NCBI RefSeq assembly: GCF_040364665.1
Contig: NZ_BAABWX010000001.1
Coordinates: 1,984,001 to 2,048,000, forward strand
Source of the DNA: Cognatishimia sp. WU-CL00825
Lineage (GTDB): Bacteria; Pseudomonadota; Alphaproteobacteria; Rhodobacterales; Rhodobacteraceae
DNA: 64,000 nt
Direction: 5' to 3'
In this document: piece by piece, positions 1 through 8,772 of the stretch
Position numbering within the stretch: position 1 is the stretch's first letter
Layout of the letters: each line of letters begins with the position of its first letter
Program-made: the position numbers and the translations under genes
The notes under the pieces: model-generated
What the model saw: the letters and a program-made list of their open reading frames with translations, nothing else
What the model was told of the DNA's origin: nothing
Database searches by the model: none

Positions 1-181
1 AACCCTTCCACTCGTTTTTGTCGTTTACTTCAACAAATCCAAAATAGCTGCCGTTGTGGCCGGAACAAAGCATGGTTCCACGATCTTCAATTTGCTGCAC
101 GGTCGCACTTTTCGCTGCCACCATGTTTGGTGCTGTTAAACTAAGAGCAGCTAGCGCGCCTACAAGTCCAAGGTATTTCAT
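1..181 (-). CDS. Amino-acid ABC transporter substrate-binding protein, 5' end only
   Basis: Partial gene: the ATG is at 179-181 on the minus strand and the frame stays open to the window edge (60 codons). The start is MKYLGLVGALAALSL, a typical cleavable signal peptide of about 23 residues. It is followed by TVQQIEDRGTMLCSGHNGSY, which resembles the mature start of family 3 (AapJ-type, general L-amino-acid) periplasmic binding proteins, where a 'V..RG.L.CG' segment leads into lobe 1. Such proteins carry amino acids to an inner-membrane ABC importer. Substrate and neighbours lie outside the window. Assignment to the binding-protein class is fairly safe; the amino-acid specificity is inferred from the short N-terminus. 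Confidence 0.6.
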   Translation of the reverse strand, partial: MKYLGLVGALAALSLTAPNMVAAKSATVQQIEDRGTMLCSGHNGSYFGFVEVNDKNEWKG

Positions 182-623
182 TTGGCTTCCCCTGTTGTGC
201 TGTTATATGAAACGTTTGTATCGCTATTAAGAATGCTGCTATGCGCTTCTTGTGTCAATAGTTTTTACCGGCCAAAGGTTTTTCTGTTGAAAATTAAGGG
301 AATCCGCATGAATTTTGGGCAAGATTGGTGCGCCGGGCAGATTGACTGGCAGCCAGTTGGAACAAGTGAATTCAGCAATCGCAACTTATCGCGCCGTCAA
401 ACAAACATAATCGACGGCCAGTAGTTTCCGGCGAGGGACAATAGCGAAACCGTGATAAGCTTTGCAGAACCCCGCCTTACCATGGGCTTGCGTTTTGGGG
501 CGCGTTTCAAAGCGCAATCGTTGCTTATCACAACGCAAAAAAAACGCGATATGAAGTTGGAACACGAGGCCAGCAGGATCCATTTTTGGCCGATCGAAAC
601 CAAACACTCGCTTTGCGAGGAGC
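182..623. other. Intergenic region upstream of the amino-acid binding-protein gene
   Basis: About 440 bases lie between the start of the leftmost gene and the end of the LysR gene, both on the minus strand. The promoter of the binding-protein gene must lie here. The short open frames in this stretch have no family resemblance or convincing ribosome binding site. I see no RNA gene or repeat. Confidence 0.4.
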
Positions 624-1520
624 TTAAAATTGTTCTGCTAAATGATCGATCAATAGGCGTATTCTTGCGGTCAAATGGCGACTTGGTGGATAAACGGCAT
701 AAAGACCAATGACCTTGGCTTCTTGCGGTTCAAAGATCAGCTTTAACTGATTTGAGGCAAGGAAGGGTTGAACAGTGTAAAGTGGCACGCGCCCGATTCC
801 CTGACCATCCGCCGCCATATTGGCGATAGCAAGCGGAGAGTTCGCACGAAAATTGCCTGATACTGCGACAGTGTACACGCCGCTGAGGCCTTTGAATTCC
901 CAATTATCGAAATTTCCGGCAACTGTTTGCAGCAGGCAATTATGGGTCGCCAGGGCCGCAGGCTCGTTTGGGAACCCATGTTGATCCAAGTAATCTGGCG
1001 ACGCGCAGCAAACCACCCGCATGTTCATGAGTTTGCGTGCAACAAGGCTGGAGTCTTTAAGTTCACCAAACCGTATCGCCAAATCAAATCCTTCTTCGAT
1101 CACCGACACATGATGATCTGACAGATTCAGATCAATCGACACTTTGGGATGGGCCGCCTGAAACGGCCTGAGAGCCCGCACAAGCAGAGACGCTCCGAAC
1201 CCAGTTGGGGCGGTGATGCGAATACGACCTGCAAGCTCGGATTGGGTCTCTTGTACCAGCCCTTCCAATTCGTCAAATTGCTCTAACAGGGGCAGGCATC
1301 TGTCAAAATAGGCCGCCCCAGTTTCCGTCAATGTGACGCTGCGGGTGGTGCGATGAAAAAGTTGCGCCTCTAAACGCTCTTCCAGCTGCCCAACGTATTT
1401 GCTGGCAAGTTTGGTACTGATCCCAACTTGCTTTGCCCCATTGGTAAAGGAGTTTTGCGTTGCCACCGCAACAAACGTTCGCATGCCTTCGATCGTATCC
1501 ATTGACGCCAATATGTTCAT
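624..1520 (-). CDS. LysR-family transcriptional regulator
   Basis: 298 residues, the usual LTTR length. The winged helix-turn-helix is at about residues 10-65, with the pattern TFVAVATQNSFTNGAKQVGI followed by QLEERLEAQLFHRTTRSV. The effector-binding domain starts near residue 95 (GRIRITAPTGFG), a wording typical of the CrgA/YafC-like subgroup. An alternative start is ATG at residue 7 (1502), where homology begins. It is divergent from the glutathione S-transferase gene, with 100 bases between the two starts, so it probably controls that gene and itself. Effector unknown. Confidence 0.85.
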   Translation of the reverse strand: MNILASMDTIEGMRTFVAVATQNSFTNGAKQVGISTKLASKYVGQLEERLEAQLFHRTTRSVTLTETGAAYFDRCLPLLEQFDELEGLVQETQSELAGRIRITAPTGFGASLLVRALRPFQAAHPKVSIDLNLSDHHVSVIEEGFDLAIRFGELKDSSLVARKLMNMRVVCCASPDYLDQHGFPNEPAALATHNCLLQTVAGNFDNWEFKGLSGVYTVAVSGNFRANSPLAIANMAADGQGIGRVPLYTVQPFLASNQLKLIFEPQEAKVIGLYAVYPPSRHLTARIRLLIDHLAEQF

Positions 1521-1620
1521 AATGATTGTACAATTTGGTATATTATAGCCGTGATGATCTCAAGTTATTCCTTTGTTATCGCCAGAGCAATCCTGGCTCC
1601 GTCAACCAAAGGATCGTTAA

Positions 1621-2253
1621 ATGTCCAACGCCATTCGAATTCACAGTTTTCCACTTTCCGGCCATGCGCACCGTGTTGTGCTGTTCGCCAATCTTGCCGG
1701 CATCAACCACGAAGTCATCAATGTGGATATGTCAAAGGGGGCGCATAAGGCGGATGACTTTCTGGCCATAAACCCCTTTGGTCAGGTCCCTGCGATCGAA
1801 GACGGAAACGTTGTCATAAGTGACAGCAACGCCATTCTTATCTATTTGGCCCGCAAATACGCCCCATCCTATATGCCAACCGATCCTGTCGCCGAGGCCG
1901 AGGTGCAAAAATTTTTGACACTGGCAGCAGGCGAGTTGGCGTTTGGGCCGGCCGCGGCGCGTTTGATCAATGTCTTTAAAGCCCCGTTAGATGTCGACTT
2001 CACCCACGCAACAGCCGCTAAGGTTTTGGGAAAACTAGAGGCGCATCTGGAAGGGCGCGACTTTCTCGTTGGCGCGGCGCCGACCATCGCGGACATCGCG
2101 ATCTATAGCTATACAGCCCATGCGCCAGAAGGTGGTATTTCCCTTGCTCCCTTCCCAAATGTGCGCCGTTTGCTTGCAAATATCGAAGCCCTAGAAGGTT
2201 TTGTTGCGATGCCAAGCACAGCGGTAGGTCTGCGCGCAGAAGCAACTGCCTAA
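1621..2253 (+). CDS. Glutathione S-transferase family protein
   Basis: 210 residues, the normal length for a cytosolic bacterial GST. The N-terminal thioredoxin-like domain (about 1-80) holds the cis-proline segment FGQVPAIED and the glutathione-contact segment SDSNAILIYLA. The helical C-terminal domain (about 90-205) holds FLVGAAPTIADIAIYSY, the conserved N-capping box region. Such enzymes conjugate or reduce electrophiles with glutathione in the cytoplasm. It is divergent from a LysR gene and is followed 66 bases later, on the same strand, by a large flavin/iron-sulfur oxidoreductase gene. Together these suggest a detoxification or redox unit. The substrate cannot be read from the sequence. 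Confidence 0.88.
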   Translation: MSNAIRIHSFPLSGHAHRVVLFANLAGINHEVINVDMSKGAHKADDFLAINPFGQVPAIEDGNVVISDSNAILIYLARKYAPSYMPTDPVAEAEVQKFLTLAAGELAFGPAAARLINVFKAPLDVDFTHATAAKVLGKLEAHLEGRDFLVGAAPTIADIAIYSYTAHAPEGGISLAPFPNVRRLLANIEALEGFVAMPSTAVGLRAEATA

Positions 2254-2260
2254 TTCAGTT

Positions 2261-2291
2261 GCCCGGCTGGATATTTATCCCCTGGCCGGGC
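2261..2291 (+). terminator. Inverted repeat between GST and oxidoreductase genes
   Basis: GCCCGGC at 2261-2267 pairs with GCCGGGC at 2285-2291 across a 17-base loop. No T tract follows. It may be a weak terminator or a processing hairpin; evidence is limited to the symmetry. Confidence 0.3.
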
Positions 2292-2319
2292 GCATAAACT
2301 TTGACAAAGCAGGTTCGCC

Positions 2320-4392
2320 ATGGATGACCAAATTTCGCCCGCCGCCTCGCCGTTTCATAAGGGCGAGCAAGATGCCCAAACGCGCGCCGGCAAGCGCGAC
2401 AGGATGGAAACCATCGGGAAAATGGCCATTCGGGATTTCATGCCAGAGCAGCACCGCAACTTTTTTGAGCAGCTGCCTTTTATTGTTATAGGCAGTGTTG
2501 ATGATCAAGGTTGGCCCTGGGCCTCTATTCTGAGTGGAGGCGAAGGATCTATAGTCTCTCCTTCAGATCGTCAGCTTGTCCTAAATGCAAAGCCATTGGC
2601 AGCGGACCCGCTTTCAAAGGGGATCGAAGCCGGAGCGCCAATTGGTCTTTTGGGTATCGAATTGGGCACCCGGCGCCGCAACCGTATGAATGCCCGTGTT
2701 GCCCGATATGATAACGGTGAGATCCACCTAGATGTCGTTCAGTCCTTCGGTAATTGCCCACAGTATATTCAGACCCGGGATGTCAATTTCATACGCCCAG
2801 CGCGCGCCGAAATTACACGTGAAGAGCCTGATCACTTCCGCACATTCGATGCAGCCGCCCAAACGCTCATCAGCGAAAGTGACACTTTTTTTGTATCGAG
2901 CTATATCTCAAGAGAAAACGGCGCGCGATCTGAAGGCGTAGATGTTTCACATCGTGGTGGCCGGGCTGGGTTTGTCAAAGTCGAGGGTAACACGTTGACC
3001 ATTCCAGATTATTCGGGAAACAATTTTTTCAATACAATCGGCAATTTTCTTATGAACCCCAAGGCTGGGTTGATTTTCCCTGACTTCCAAACAGGCGATG
3101 TTTTGATGCTGACGGGAACTGTCGATCTGTTGTGGGAAGATGCCCCTGAAATTGCTGCCTTCAAAGGCGCAGAACGTGGTTGGCGGTTTGCTCTGGATCA
3201 CGGCATTCGCATTGCTGACGCCCTGCCCTTTCGGGCAAAATTTGGCCAGTGGTCCCCGAACAGCCTAATGGCGGATGACTGGGCCACATCACAGGCGCGC
3301 ATGGATGCCGAGAAAAATCGCGTTGCATGGCGTAGCCTGCAAGTTGTTGGAATAAAGGACGAAAGCAGTGTGATCCGTTCGTTTGAATTCGCAGCTACAG
3401 ACGACATTCCTTTGCTGCCATTTGAAGCCGGGCAATTTCTGACACTGCGCGTTGACCCGGAAAACGCCCCTGAATTGACCCGATCTTATACCGTTTCTTC
3501 TGCGCCAGGTGACGCCAACTATCGTATTTCCGTCAAGCGCGAGCCCAGTGGGACAGTTTCCAATTACCTGCACAATAACCTTCGGGTTGGCGACATTATC
3601 ACAGCTAAGGCCCCCAATGGCGCATTCTTCCTAGATCCCAAAGCAGAACGACCGGCTGTGCTTATCGCGGGTGGTGTCGGCATAACCCCAATGATGGCGA
3701 TGACGCGCCACGTTCTGAACGAAGGCCTGCGCACGCGATATGTAAGACCGCTTACAATTATCCACGCAGCTCAAACCACGGAACAACGTGCCTTTTACGG
3801 AGAATTCCGCAAGGCCGAAGCTTTAGCACCCGAGAAGATCCGTTATCTTTCTGTCATTGGCCGGCCAAGAAAAGACGAACAACAAGCTGTGGATTTTGAT
3901 GCCTCTGGTTATGTAACCAAGGGGCTGATCCAACAGGCGTTATTGCTTGACGACTATGACTTTTACCTCTGCGGGCCACCTGCATTTATGCAAGCAATCT
4001 ATGATATGCTGCGCGCGCTTGGGGTGGCTGATAGCCGGCTATTTGCAGAGGCCTTTGGACCAGCATCTCTATCCCGCGCCCAAGACGCTGGCCCGCGACC
4101 TGCAGCTGCGATAAAACCCGTTGCTGGAAAGGCGCGGGTAAGGTTTGATAAATCGGGTTTGGAGACCACTTGGAAACGGGGTGATGAAACCCTTTTGGCA
4201 ACCGCAGAAGCCCAAGGTTTAAGCCCTGCGTTTTCTTGCAGGAACGGCACATGTGGCAATTGCGCGACGAAAAAGCTTGCTGGGGATGTGACTTATAATG
4301 CTCCCGTTACCGCCGCGCATGATACGGATGAGGTTTTGATTTGCTGTGCCGTACCAGCAGCGTCATCAGAAACCTTGGTCCTTGATCTGTAA
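2320..4392 (+). CDS. Three-module oxidoreductase: PNPOx-like split barrel, ferredoxin reductase, 2Fe-2S ferredoxin
   Basis: 690 residues in three parts. Residues about 40-330 resemble the pyridoxamine-phosphate-oxidase-like FMN split barrel, with two related halves (IVIGSVDDQGWPWASIL and FFVSSYISREN). Residues about 345-580 are an FAD/NAD ferredoxin-reductase module: the FAD motif is LTRSYTVSSAP, the nucleotide-binding segment is LIAGGVGITPMMAM and the C-terminal signature is FYLCGPPAFM. Residues about 600-690 are a plant-type ferredoxin with C-x4-C-x2-C (SCRNGTCGNC) and a fourth cysteine in LICCAVP. It would pass electrons from NAD(P)H through FAD to the 2Fe-2S cluster, possibly to the split-barrel flavin. 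It follows the GST gene on the same strand. The physiological acceptor is unknown. Confidence 0.85.
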   Translation: MDDQISPAASPFHKGEQDAQTRAGKRDRMETIGKMAIRDFMPEQHRNFFEQLPFIVIGSVDDQGWPWASILSGGEGSIVSPSDRQLVLNAKPLAADPLSKGIEAGAPIGLLGIELGTRRRNRMNARVARYDNGEIHLDVVQSFGNCPQYIQTRDVNFIRPARAEITREEPDHFRTFDAAAQTLISESDTFFVSSYISRENGARSEGVDVSHRGGRAGFVKVEGNTLTIPDYSGNNFFNTIGNFLMNPKAGLIFPDFQTGDVLMLTGTVDLLWEDAPEIAAFKGAERGWRFALDHGIRIADALPFRAKFGQWSPNSLMADDWATSQARMDAEKNRVAWRSLQVVGIKDESSVIRSFEFAATDDIPLLPFEAGQFLTLRVDPENAPELTRSYTVSSAPGDANYRISVKREPSGTVSNYLHNNLRVGDIITAKAPNGAFFLDPKAERPAVLIAGGVGITPMMAMTRHVLNEGLRTRYVRPLTIIHAAQTTEQRAFYGEFRKAEALAPEKIRYLSVIGRPRKDEQQAVDFDASGYVTKGLIQQALLLDDYDFYLCGPPAFMQAIYDMLRALGVADSRLFAEAFGPASLSRAQDAGPRPAAAIKPVAGKARVRFDKSGLETTWKRGDETLLATAEAQGLSPAFSCRNGTCGNCATKKLAGDVTYNAPVTAAHDTDEVLICCAVPAASSETLVLDL

Positions 4393-4413
4393 GCCACTTA
4401 CCCGCTGCAGCAC

Positions 4414-5337
4414 TTACACTTGAGGACCTTGTAAATACAGGGCGAGCCGGTCTCGCCATCCGGTTAGTATCCGTTTGGCCAACTGAGATACTGGCCTGTG
4501 GCGCGGCGTCAAAATGGCGTAGTTGTATAAAATCGGATCCGCCAGTGGAACAAAAGTTATCCGCGACCCTAACGGCTGGGTTTGTTGCTGCGTTAGTGCT
4601 GACAGGGGGTCTGTGATGACAATGCAAAGTCCCTCGTTCACAAATTGCATCATGGGCAGAATAATCTGACTATCAACCTTTTGGCGAAATTGTGCACCAT
4701 TTTCCTCAAAGGCCTTTAGGGTTTTCAGATGAAGCGGATGGCCCGATTGCAGCGTTCCCAAAGGGGCACCATCCAAATCTTTGATTGAAACCTTGGATTT
4801 TCGGGCCAATGGGTGGCCAGCCGGCACAGCGCAAAGACATTGGCCCGAAATGACCTCTTCAGAGTAAAGCGCGTTTGGGTCAACAACATCAGAGGCATCC
4901 GCAAAACCGAAATCCAGCATCTGGGCCCCAACCAATTCGCGAATTTGTTGGGTCGACCGCGACGATAATGACACAAGGATATTTTCATTTTTGCGTGTTG
5001 ATTCAGCGATGAACTGCGGAAAAAGATATGTCGAAGGCCCCGGCATCGCCGAGACATTTAGTTCGCCACTTAAGCCCTGCGAAAGGCTGTTCATCGTGCC
5101 TTTAACGGTGTTTAATCTGGCAAGAATATTTGAAGCTTCCGCAAAGAGATACTGCGCCTCTGGCACTGGGAGCAACTGGCGTCCTTCGCGTCGAAAAAGC
5201 GTAACACCCAAAATTTCCTCTAGGCTTTTGATGGATAGGCTTATGGCTGGTTGCGTTCTGCCCAAATTGCGCGCCGCCTGCGACACGCTTCCAGTCTTCA
5301 TAACTTCGCAAAACGCAGAGAGCTGAGGTACATTCAT
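4414..5337 (-). CDS. LysR-family transcriptional regulator (of the TAXI TRAP operon)
   Basis: 307 residues. The helix-turn-helix at about residues 4-62 reads LSAFCEVMKTGSVSQAARNL, then TQPAISLSIKSLEE and LFRREGRQLLPV, the standard LTTR pattern. The effector-binding domain starts around residue 92 (GELNVSAMPGP). It is divergent from the TAXI binding-protein gene, and a perfect 17-bp palindrome of LTTR type (5347-5363) starts ten bases from its ATG. It therefore most likely controls the TRAP transporter/oxidoreductase operon and itself. It is convergent with the three-module oxidoreductase gene. Confidence 0.87.
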   Translation of the reverse strand: MNVPQLSAFCEVMKTGSVSQAARNLGRTQPAISLSIKSLEEILGVTLFRREGRQLLPVPEAQYLFAEASNILARLNTVKGTMNSLSQGLSGELNVSAMPGPSTYLFPQFIAESTRKNENILVSLSSRSTQQIRELVGAQMLDFGFADASDVVDPNALYSEEVISGQCLCAVPAGHPLARKSKVSIKDLDGAPLGTLQSGHPLHLKTLKAFEENGAQFRQKVDSQIILPMMQFVNEGLCIVITDPLSALTQQQTQPLGSRITFVPLADPILYNYAILTPRHRPVSQLAKRILTGWRDRLALYLQGPQV

Positions 5338-5346
5338 CTCTCAATC

Positions 5347-5363
5347 AATAAGTAAAACTTATT
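5347..5363. promoter_or_regulatory. LTTR-type palindrome in the lysR/TAXI intergenic region
   Basis: AATAAGTAAAACTTATT is a perfect interrupted palindrome (7-bp arms, 3-bp centre) matching the T-N11-A layout of LysR recognition sites. It sits next to the lysR start and about 100 bases before the TAXI gene start, which suits autoregulation and activation of the divergent operon. Confidence 0.5.
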
Positions 5364-5463
5364 AAAATGCAAGAATATAAAATTTGTAATTATATAAGCT
5401 CTGGCTACACTTGGTTGCCATGGATCACAGAATTCAAACGAAAACATCAACAGGGAATCGCTT

Positions 5464-6474
5464 ATGACTAAGTTCACCAAATTTGCTGGCGCTTTACTTG
5501 CCTCCTCTTTGCTTGCAAGTGCAGCGTTTGCACAGAACCCAACATTCTTTCGAATCGGCACTGGCGGTGCTGGCGGAACATACTTTCCCATCGGTGGCAC
5601 CATCGCGAACGGCATTTCGTCTCCTCCGGGATCTCGCGCCTGTGACCAAGGTGGTCAATGTGGCGTGCCAGGGCTGATTGCCATTGCACAGTCAACCACG
5701 GCTTCGGTCTTTAACAATGCTGCGGTGCAAAACGGTGAGCTGGAGGCCGGACTAGCGGCAGCAGATGTCACGCGTTCGATGTACCTTGGCGAGGGAAAAT
5801 TCGAGGGAAAGCCACACCCCAAACTGCGCCTCGTCGCCAATCTTTTTCCAGAAGATCTACATGTTGTGATGCCAAAAGGCTCATCGATTGATGACCTCGG
5901 CGACCTCATGGAGAAACGTGTGGGCATAGCTCAGGCCGGTTCTGGTACTCAAGTTGCTGTCTTGCAAATGCTGGATGCCTGGGGCGTGAACCGGGACAAA
6001 ATGAGTGAGGCGGAGCTTAACAACAGTCAATCCGCGGAACGCCTCGCGGATGGACAACTGGATGCGTATTTCTATGCGGCAGGCTGGCCCGTCGCCGCAA
6101 TGGTGCAACTCGCCTCTACTAAAGGCATGGAACTGCATTCCTTTGAGCAAGATGATCTAAAAAAGATCAATGAAATAATTCCGGCCTACATCCCGTCAAA
6201 AATTCCGGCTGGTGTCTATGAAGGCATAGATTACGACGTACACACTCCTGCGGTTTCCGCAATGTTGGTCGTGTCCTCTGATCTGAGCGAAGAGCTGGTC
6301 TATGGAATTACCAAGGCTATGTGGAACGACAACACCCGAAAATTGTTGGACAATGGCCATGCCAAAGGTAAGCAAATCACAGCAGACACAGCGTTGGACG
6401 GCGTGGCGGCTTTGGGTGTTCCCCTGCACCCAGGAGCCGAAAAGTTTTATAAAGAAGTGGGACTTCTGAACTAG
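5464..6474 (+). CDS. TAXI-family TRAP transporter solute-binding protein
   Basis: 336 residues. The signal peptide MTKFTKFAGALLASSLLASA ends near AFA (about residue 23). The mature protein opens with FRIGTGGAGGTYFPIGG, the hallmark 'IGTGG..GTYYP.G' of TAXI solute receptors. It goes on with LVANLFPEDLHVVMPKG and VGIAQAGSGTQV, also typical. TAXI receptors bind small carboxylates or amino-acid-like ligands in the periplasm and deliver them to fused TRAP permeases. The fused permease gene follows after 81 bases and a hairpin. The divergent LysR gene is the likely regulator. The ligand is unknown; the DadA-like oxidoreductase downstream points to an amine or amino-acid-type compound. Confidence 0.92.
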   Translation: MTKFTKFAGALLASSLLASAAFAQNPTFFRIGTGGAGGTYFPIGGTIANGISSPPGSRACDQGGQCGVPGLIAIAQSTTASVFNNAAVQNGELEAGLAAADVTRSMYLGEGKFEGKPHPKLRLVANLFPEDLHVVMPKGSSIDDLGDLMEKRVGIAQAGSGTQVAVLQMLDAWGVNRDKMSEAELNNSQSAERLADGQLDAYFYAAGWPVAAMVQLASTKGMELHSFEQDDLKKINEIIPAYIPSKIPAGVYEGIDYDVHTPAVSAMLVVSSDLSEELVYGITKAMWNDNTRKLLDNGHAKGKQITADTALDGVAALGVPLHPGAEKFYKEVGLLN

Positions 6475-6497
6475 GTTTGGCAATTGCTTTGACTTTT

Positions 6498-6524
6498 GGG
6501 CGGCAGACCTTCGTCTAGCCGCCC
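6498..6524 (+). terminator. Hairpin between binding-protein and permease genes
   Basis: GGGCGGCAGAC (6498-6508) pairs with GTCT (6513-6516) and GCCGCCC (6518-6524) around a CTTC loop with one bulged A; TCTTT follows. Such partial terminators are common after binding-protein genes and keep receptor mRNA above permease mRNA. Inferred from sequence only. Confidence 0.5.
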
Positions 6525-6555
6525 TCTTTAAATTCTATGTTGAAAAGGGTGGGCC

Positions 6556-8769
6556 ATGAGTGACCTTGGGCAAGCAGACTCGCGTGAATTGTCAGCTGAA
6601 GAGCTGGCTGAAATCGAAAAGAAATATGACGAGGGCACAGCGACGCGCCAGGTGGCCCCAGGCTTTGCCAAACTTTTGCGAGCCGTGGCACTGACTTTTG
6701 CGGTTTATCACTATTTGACCGCGGGCTTTTCGCTTCCACCAGATCATTGGCACATGGGATGGCATCTTTGCGGTCTATTCGTGCTAACTTATGCTTTCTT
6801 TCCAATTACAAAAAGCAAAACCGCTTATGATCTAAAGACCGGCGCAATGCGTCTTGGTGGCGTGCCTTATCTAGACATCTTATTGATGGTTCTTGGTGTC
6901 TCTTCTGCGCTTTACTTGGGATTGGCTTGGCGCGGGATTCCGTTTCTCGGGATCGAAGAGCAAACGTTCCGTATGGGAAACCCCAACAACTTCGATATGG
7001 TGTTTGGCTGTATCTTGATCGTCTTGGTACTAGACATTGCCCGGCGCACACTAGGATGGGTCCTACCCCTTATCATTTGCTTGTTCATGTCTTATGCGCT
7101 GTTTGGCCCCATCTTTCCGGGTCTTCTACAGCACCCCGGTGTAAAGTTTCGCACTTTTGTGTCTTCGATGTATTTCCCACAAGAAGGTATTTTCGGCGTG
7201 ACGCTTTGGGTTGTCTCGACCATCGTGTTCCACTTTGTCCTATTTGGCGTCATTGCCCAGCGCACTGGCCTAGGTCAACTTTTCATCGATAACGCTACCA
7301 TTTTGGCGGGTCGCTATACAGGTGGTCCGGCTAAAGTCTCAGTTGTATCATCGGCATTTTTCGGAACGATTTCGGGCTCTTCTGTTGCAAACACTGTCTC
7401 GACAGGCGCATTGACCATCCCCAATATGAAACGCCTTGGCTATCCCGGTCATTTTGCAGGGGGGGTGGAGGCCGCAGCATCTGCTGGTGGTCAAATCACG
7501 CCTCCGATCATGGGTGCTGCCGCCTTTATTATGGCTGAGTTCCTTGAACTACCCTACACCACAATCATCATCGCCGCGATCTTCCCGGCAGTGCTTCATT
7601 ATGTTGGTGTTTTCACCGTTGTGCATTTAATGGCGCGTCGTCTGAAACTGCAGGGATTGAGCAACGAAATGCTGCCAAAATTTGCAGCGGTTTGGCGTGA
7701 AGGCTGGGCGAATATCGTGCCACTGCTCGGGTTATTGATCGTGCTCTTCTCGGGCTACACCCCGTTTATGTCAGCCTTTTGCGGCATATCGCTGTCGATC
7801 ATTGCTGGCATGTCCCGACGAAAAGAACCCCTAACCCTGATTTACGCCGCGGCATTTATTGCCTTTGCGCTTTGGAAATACAGCAATGGCGGTTTTGACA
7901 CACTGATTGCATCATCAATGGTGCTGGGTGCGATCATTGCCACGTTCAACCCGCAGGACCGGATCACTCTTTCAGAGATGGCAGAGACATTTGAAACTGG
8001 CGTCAAATACGCATTAGCCGTTGGCGCTGCATCTGCCGCAGTTGGAATTGTCGTCGGCGTTATAAATACAACGGGCGTTGGTTTCCGCATCGGGTTTATG
8101 GTGACACAAGGGGCGTCAAACCTGGGCGGCGATCTTTATAACCTTGTCAACTTTGGTGGGTTGGAATTATTTTCCGTTGAAGATCTGACCTTGTTTATCA
8201 GCCTGATTTTCATCGCAATTGCCTGCATCTTAATGGGGGCCGGGATTCCCACCACAGCGCTCTATATCATGCTGGTTTCTGTGGCTCAGCCAGCCCTCGC
8301 GCAACTTGGGGTTCCACCAATCGCGAGCCATATGTTTGTCTTGTATTATGGTGTTGTTGCTGAAATTACACCGCCTGTTTGCACTTCGGCCTATGCCGCC
8401 GCCGCAATTGCAAATTCCAACCCATTCCGCACCGGCATCTCGGCATTTACACTTGGGCTGGGCAAGGTTGTGGCCCCTATGGCGTTTGTCTACGCCCCGG
8501 TTTTGTTGATTGTTTCTTCAACTGGATTTGACCTTTGGGAATTCACTTATACTGCCACAAGCTGCATCCTTGGCGTTGTTGCACTCTCTACGGCGGTGGT
8601 CGGATATTGGCTGACCCCGATGAATGCCATGTATCGAGTGCTTGCGGCAATCGCGGGGATCGTTTTCATCGCTCCCGGACTTCAAGCAGATTTGGTCGCT
8701 CTAATAATCGCAAGCCCAGTGATCTTCACCCAATTGCTATCACGTCGCCAGGCAGAGGCTACGAATTAA
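6556..8769 (+). CDS. TRAP transporter fused permease (small + large subunit)
   Basis: 737 residues, the length of the fused 4TM/12TM permeases that work with TAXI receptors. After a hydrophilic N-terminus (about 1-40) come hydrophobic segments of the DctQ-like part. The DctM-like part carries the conserved stretches GTISGSSVANTVSTGALTIP and GGQITPPIMGAAAFIMAEF, then ACILMGAGIPTTALYIMLVS and EITPPVCTSAYAAAAIA. It is a sodium-driven secondary importer in the inner membrane. It lies between the TAXI receptor and the FAD oxidoreductase genes, four bases before the latter, so these form one operon. Confidence 0.93.
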   Translation: MSDLGQADSRELSAEELAEIEKKYDEGTATRQVAPGFAKLLRAVALTFAVYHYLTAGFSLPPDHWHMGWHLCGLFVLTYAFFPITKSKTAYDLKTGAMRLGGVPYLDILLMVLGVSSALYLGLAWRGIPFLGIEEQTFRMGNPNNFDMVFGCILIVLVLDIARRTLGWVLPLIICLFMSYALFGPIFPGLLQHPGVKFRTFVSSMYFPQEGIFGVTLWVVSTIVFHFVLFGVIAQRTGLGQLFIDNATILAGRYTGGPAKVSVVSSAFFGTISGSSVANTVSTGALTIPNMKRLGYPGHFAGGVEAAASAGGQITPPIMGAAAFIMAEFLELPYTTIIIAAIFPAVLHYVGVFTVVHLMARRLKLQGLSNEMLPKFAAVWREGWANIVPLLGLLIVLFSGYTPFMSAFCGISLSIIAGMSRRKEPLTLIYAAAFIAFALWKYSNGGFDTLIASSMVLGAIIATFNPQDRITLSEMAETFETGVKYALAVGAASAAVGIVVGVINTTGVGFRIGFMVTQGASNLGGDLYNLVNFGGLELFSVEDLTLFISLIFIAIACILMGAGIPTTALYIMLVSVAQPALAQLGVPPIASHMFVLYYGVVAEITPPVCTSAYAAAAIANSNPFRTGISAFTLGLGKVVAPMAFVYAPVLLIVSSTGFDLWEFTYTATSCILGVVALSTAVVGYWLTPMNAMYRVLAAIAGIVFIAPGLQADLVALIIASPVIFTQLLSRRQAEATN

Positions 8770-8772
8770 TCG

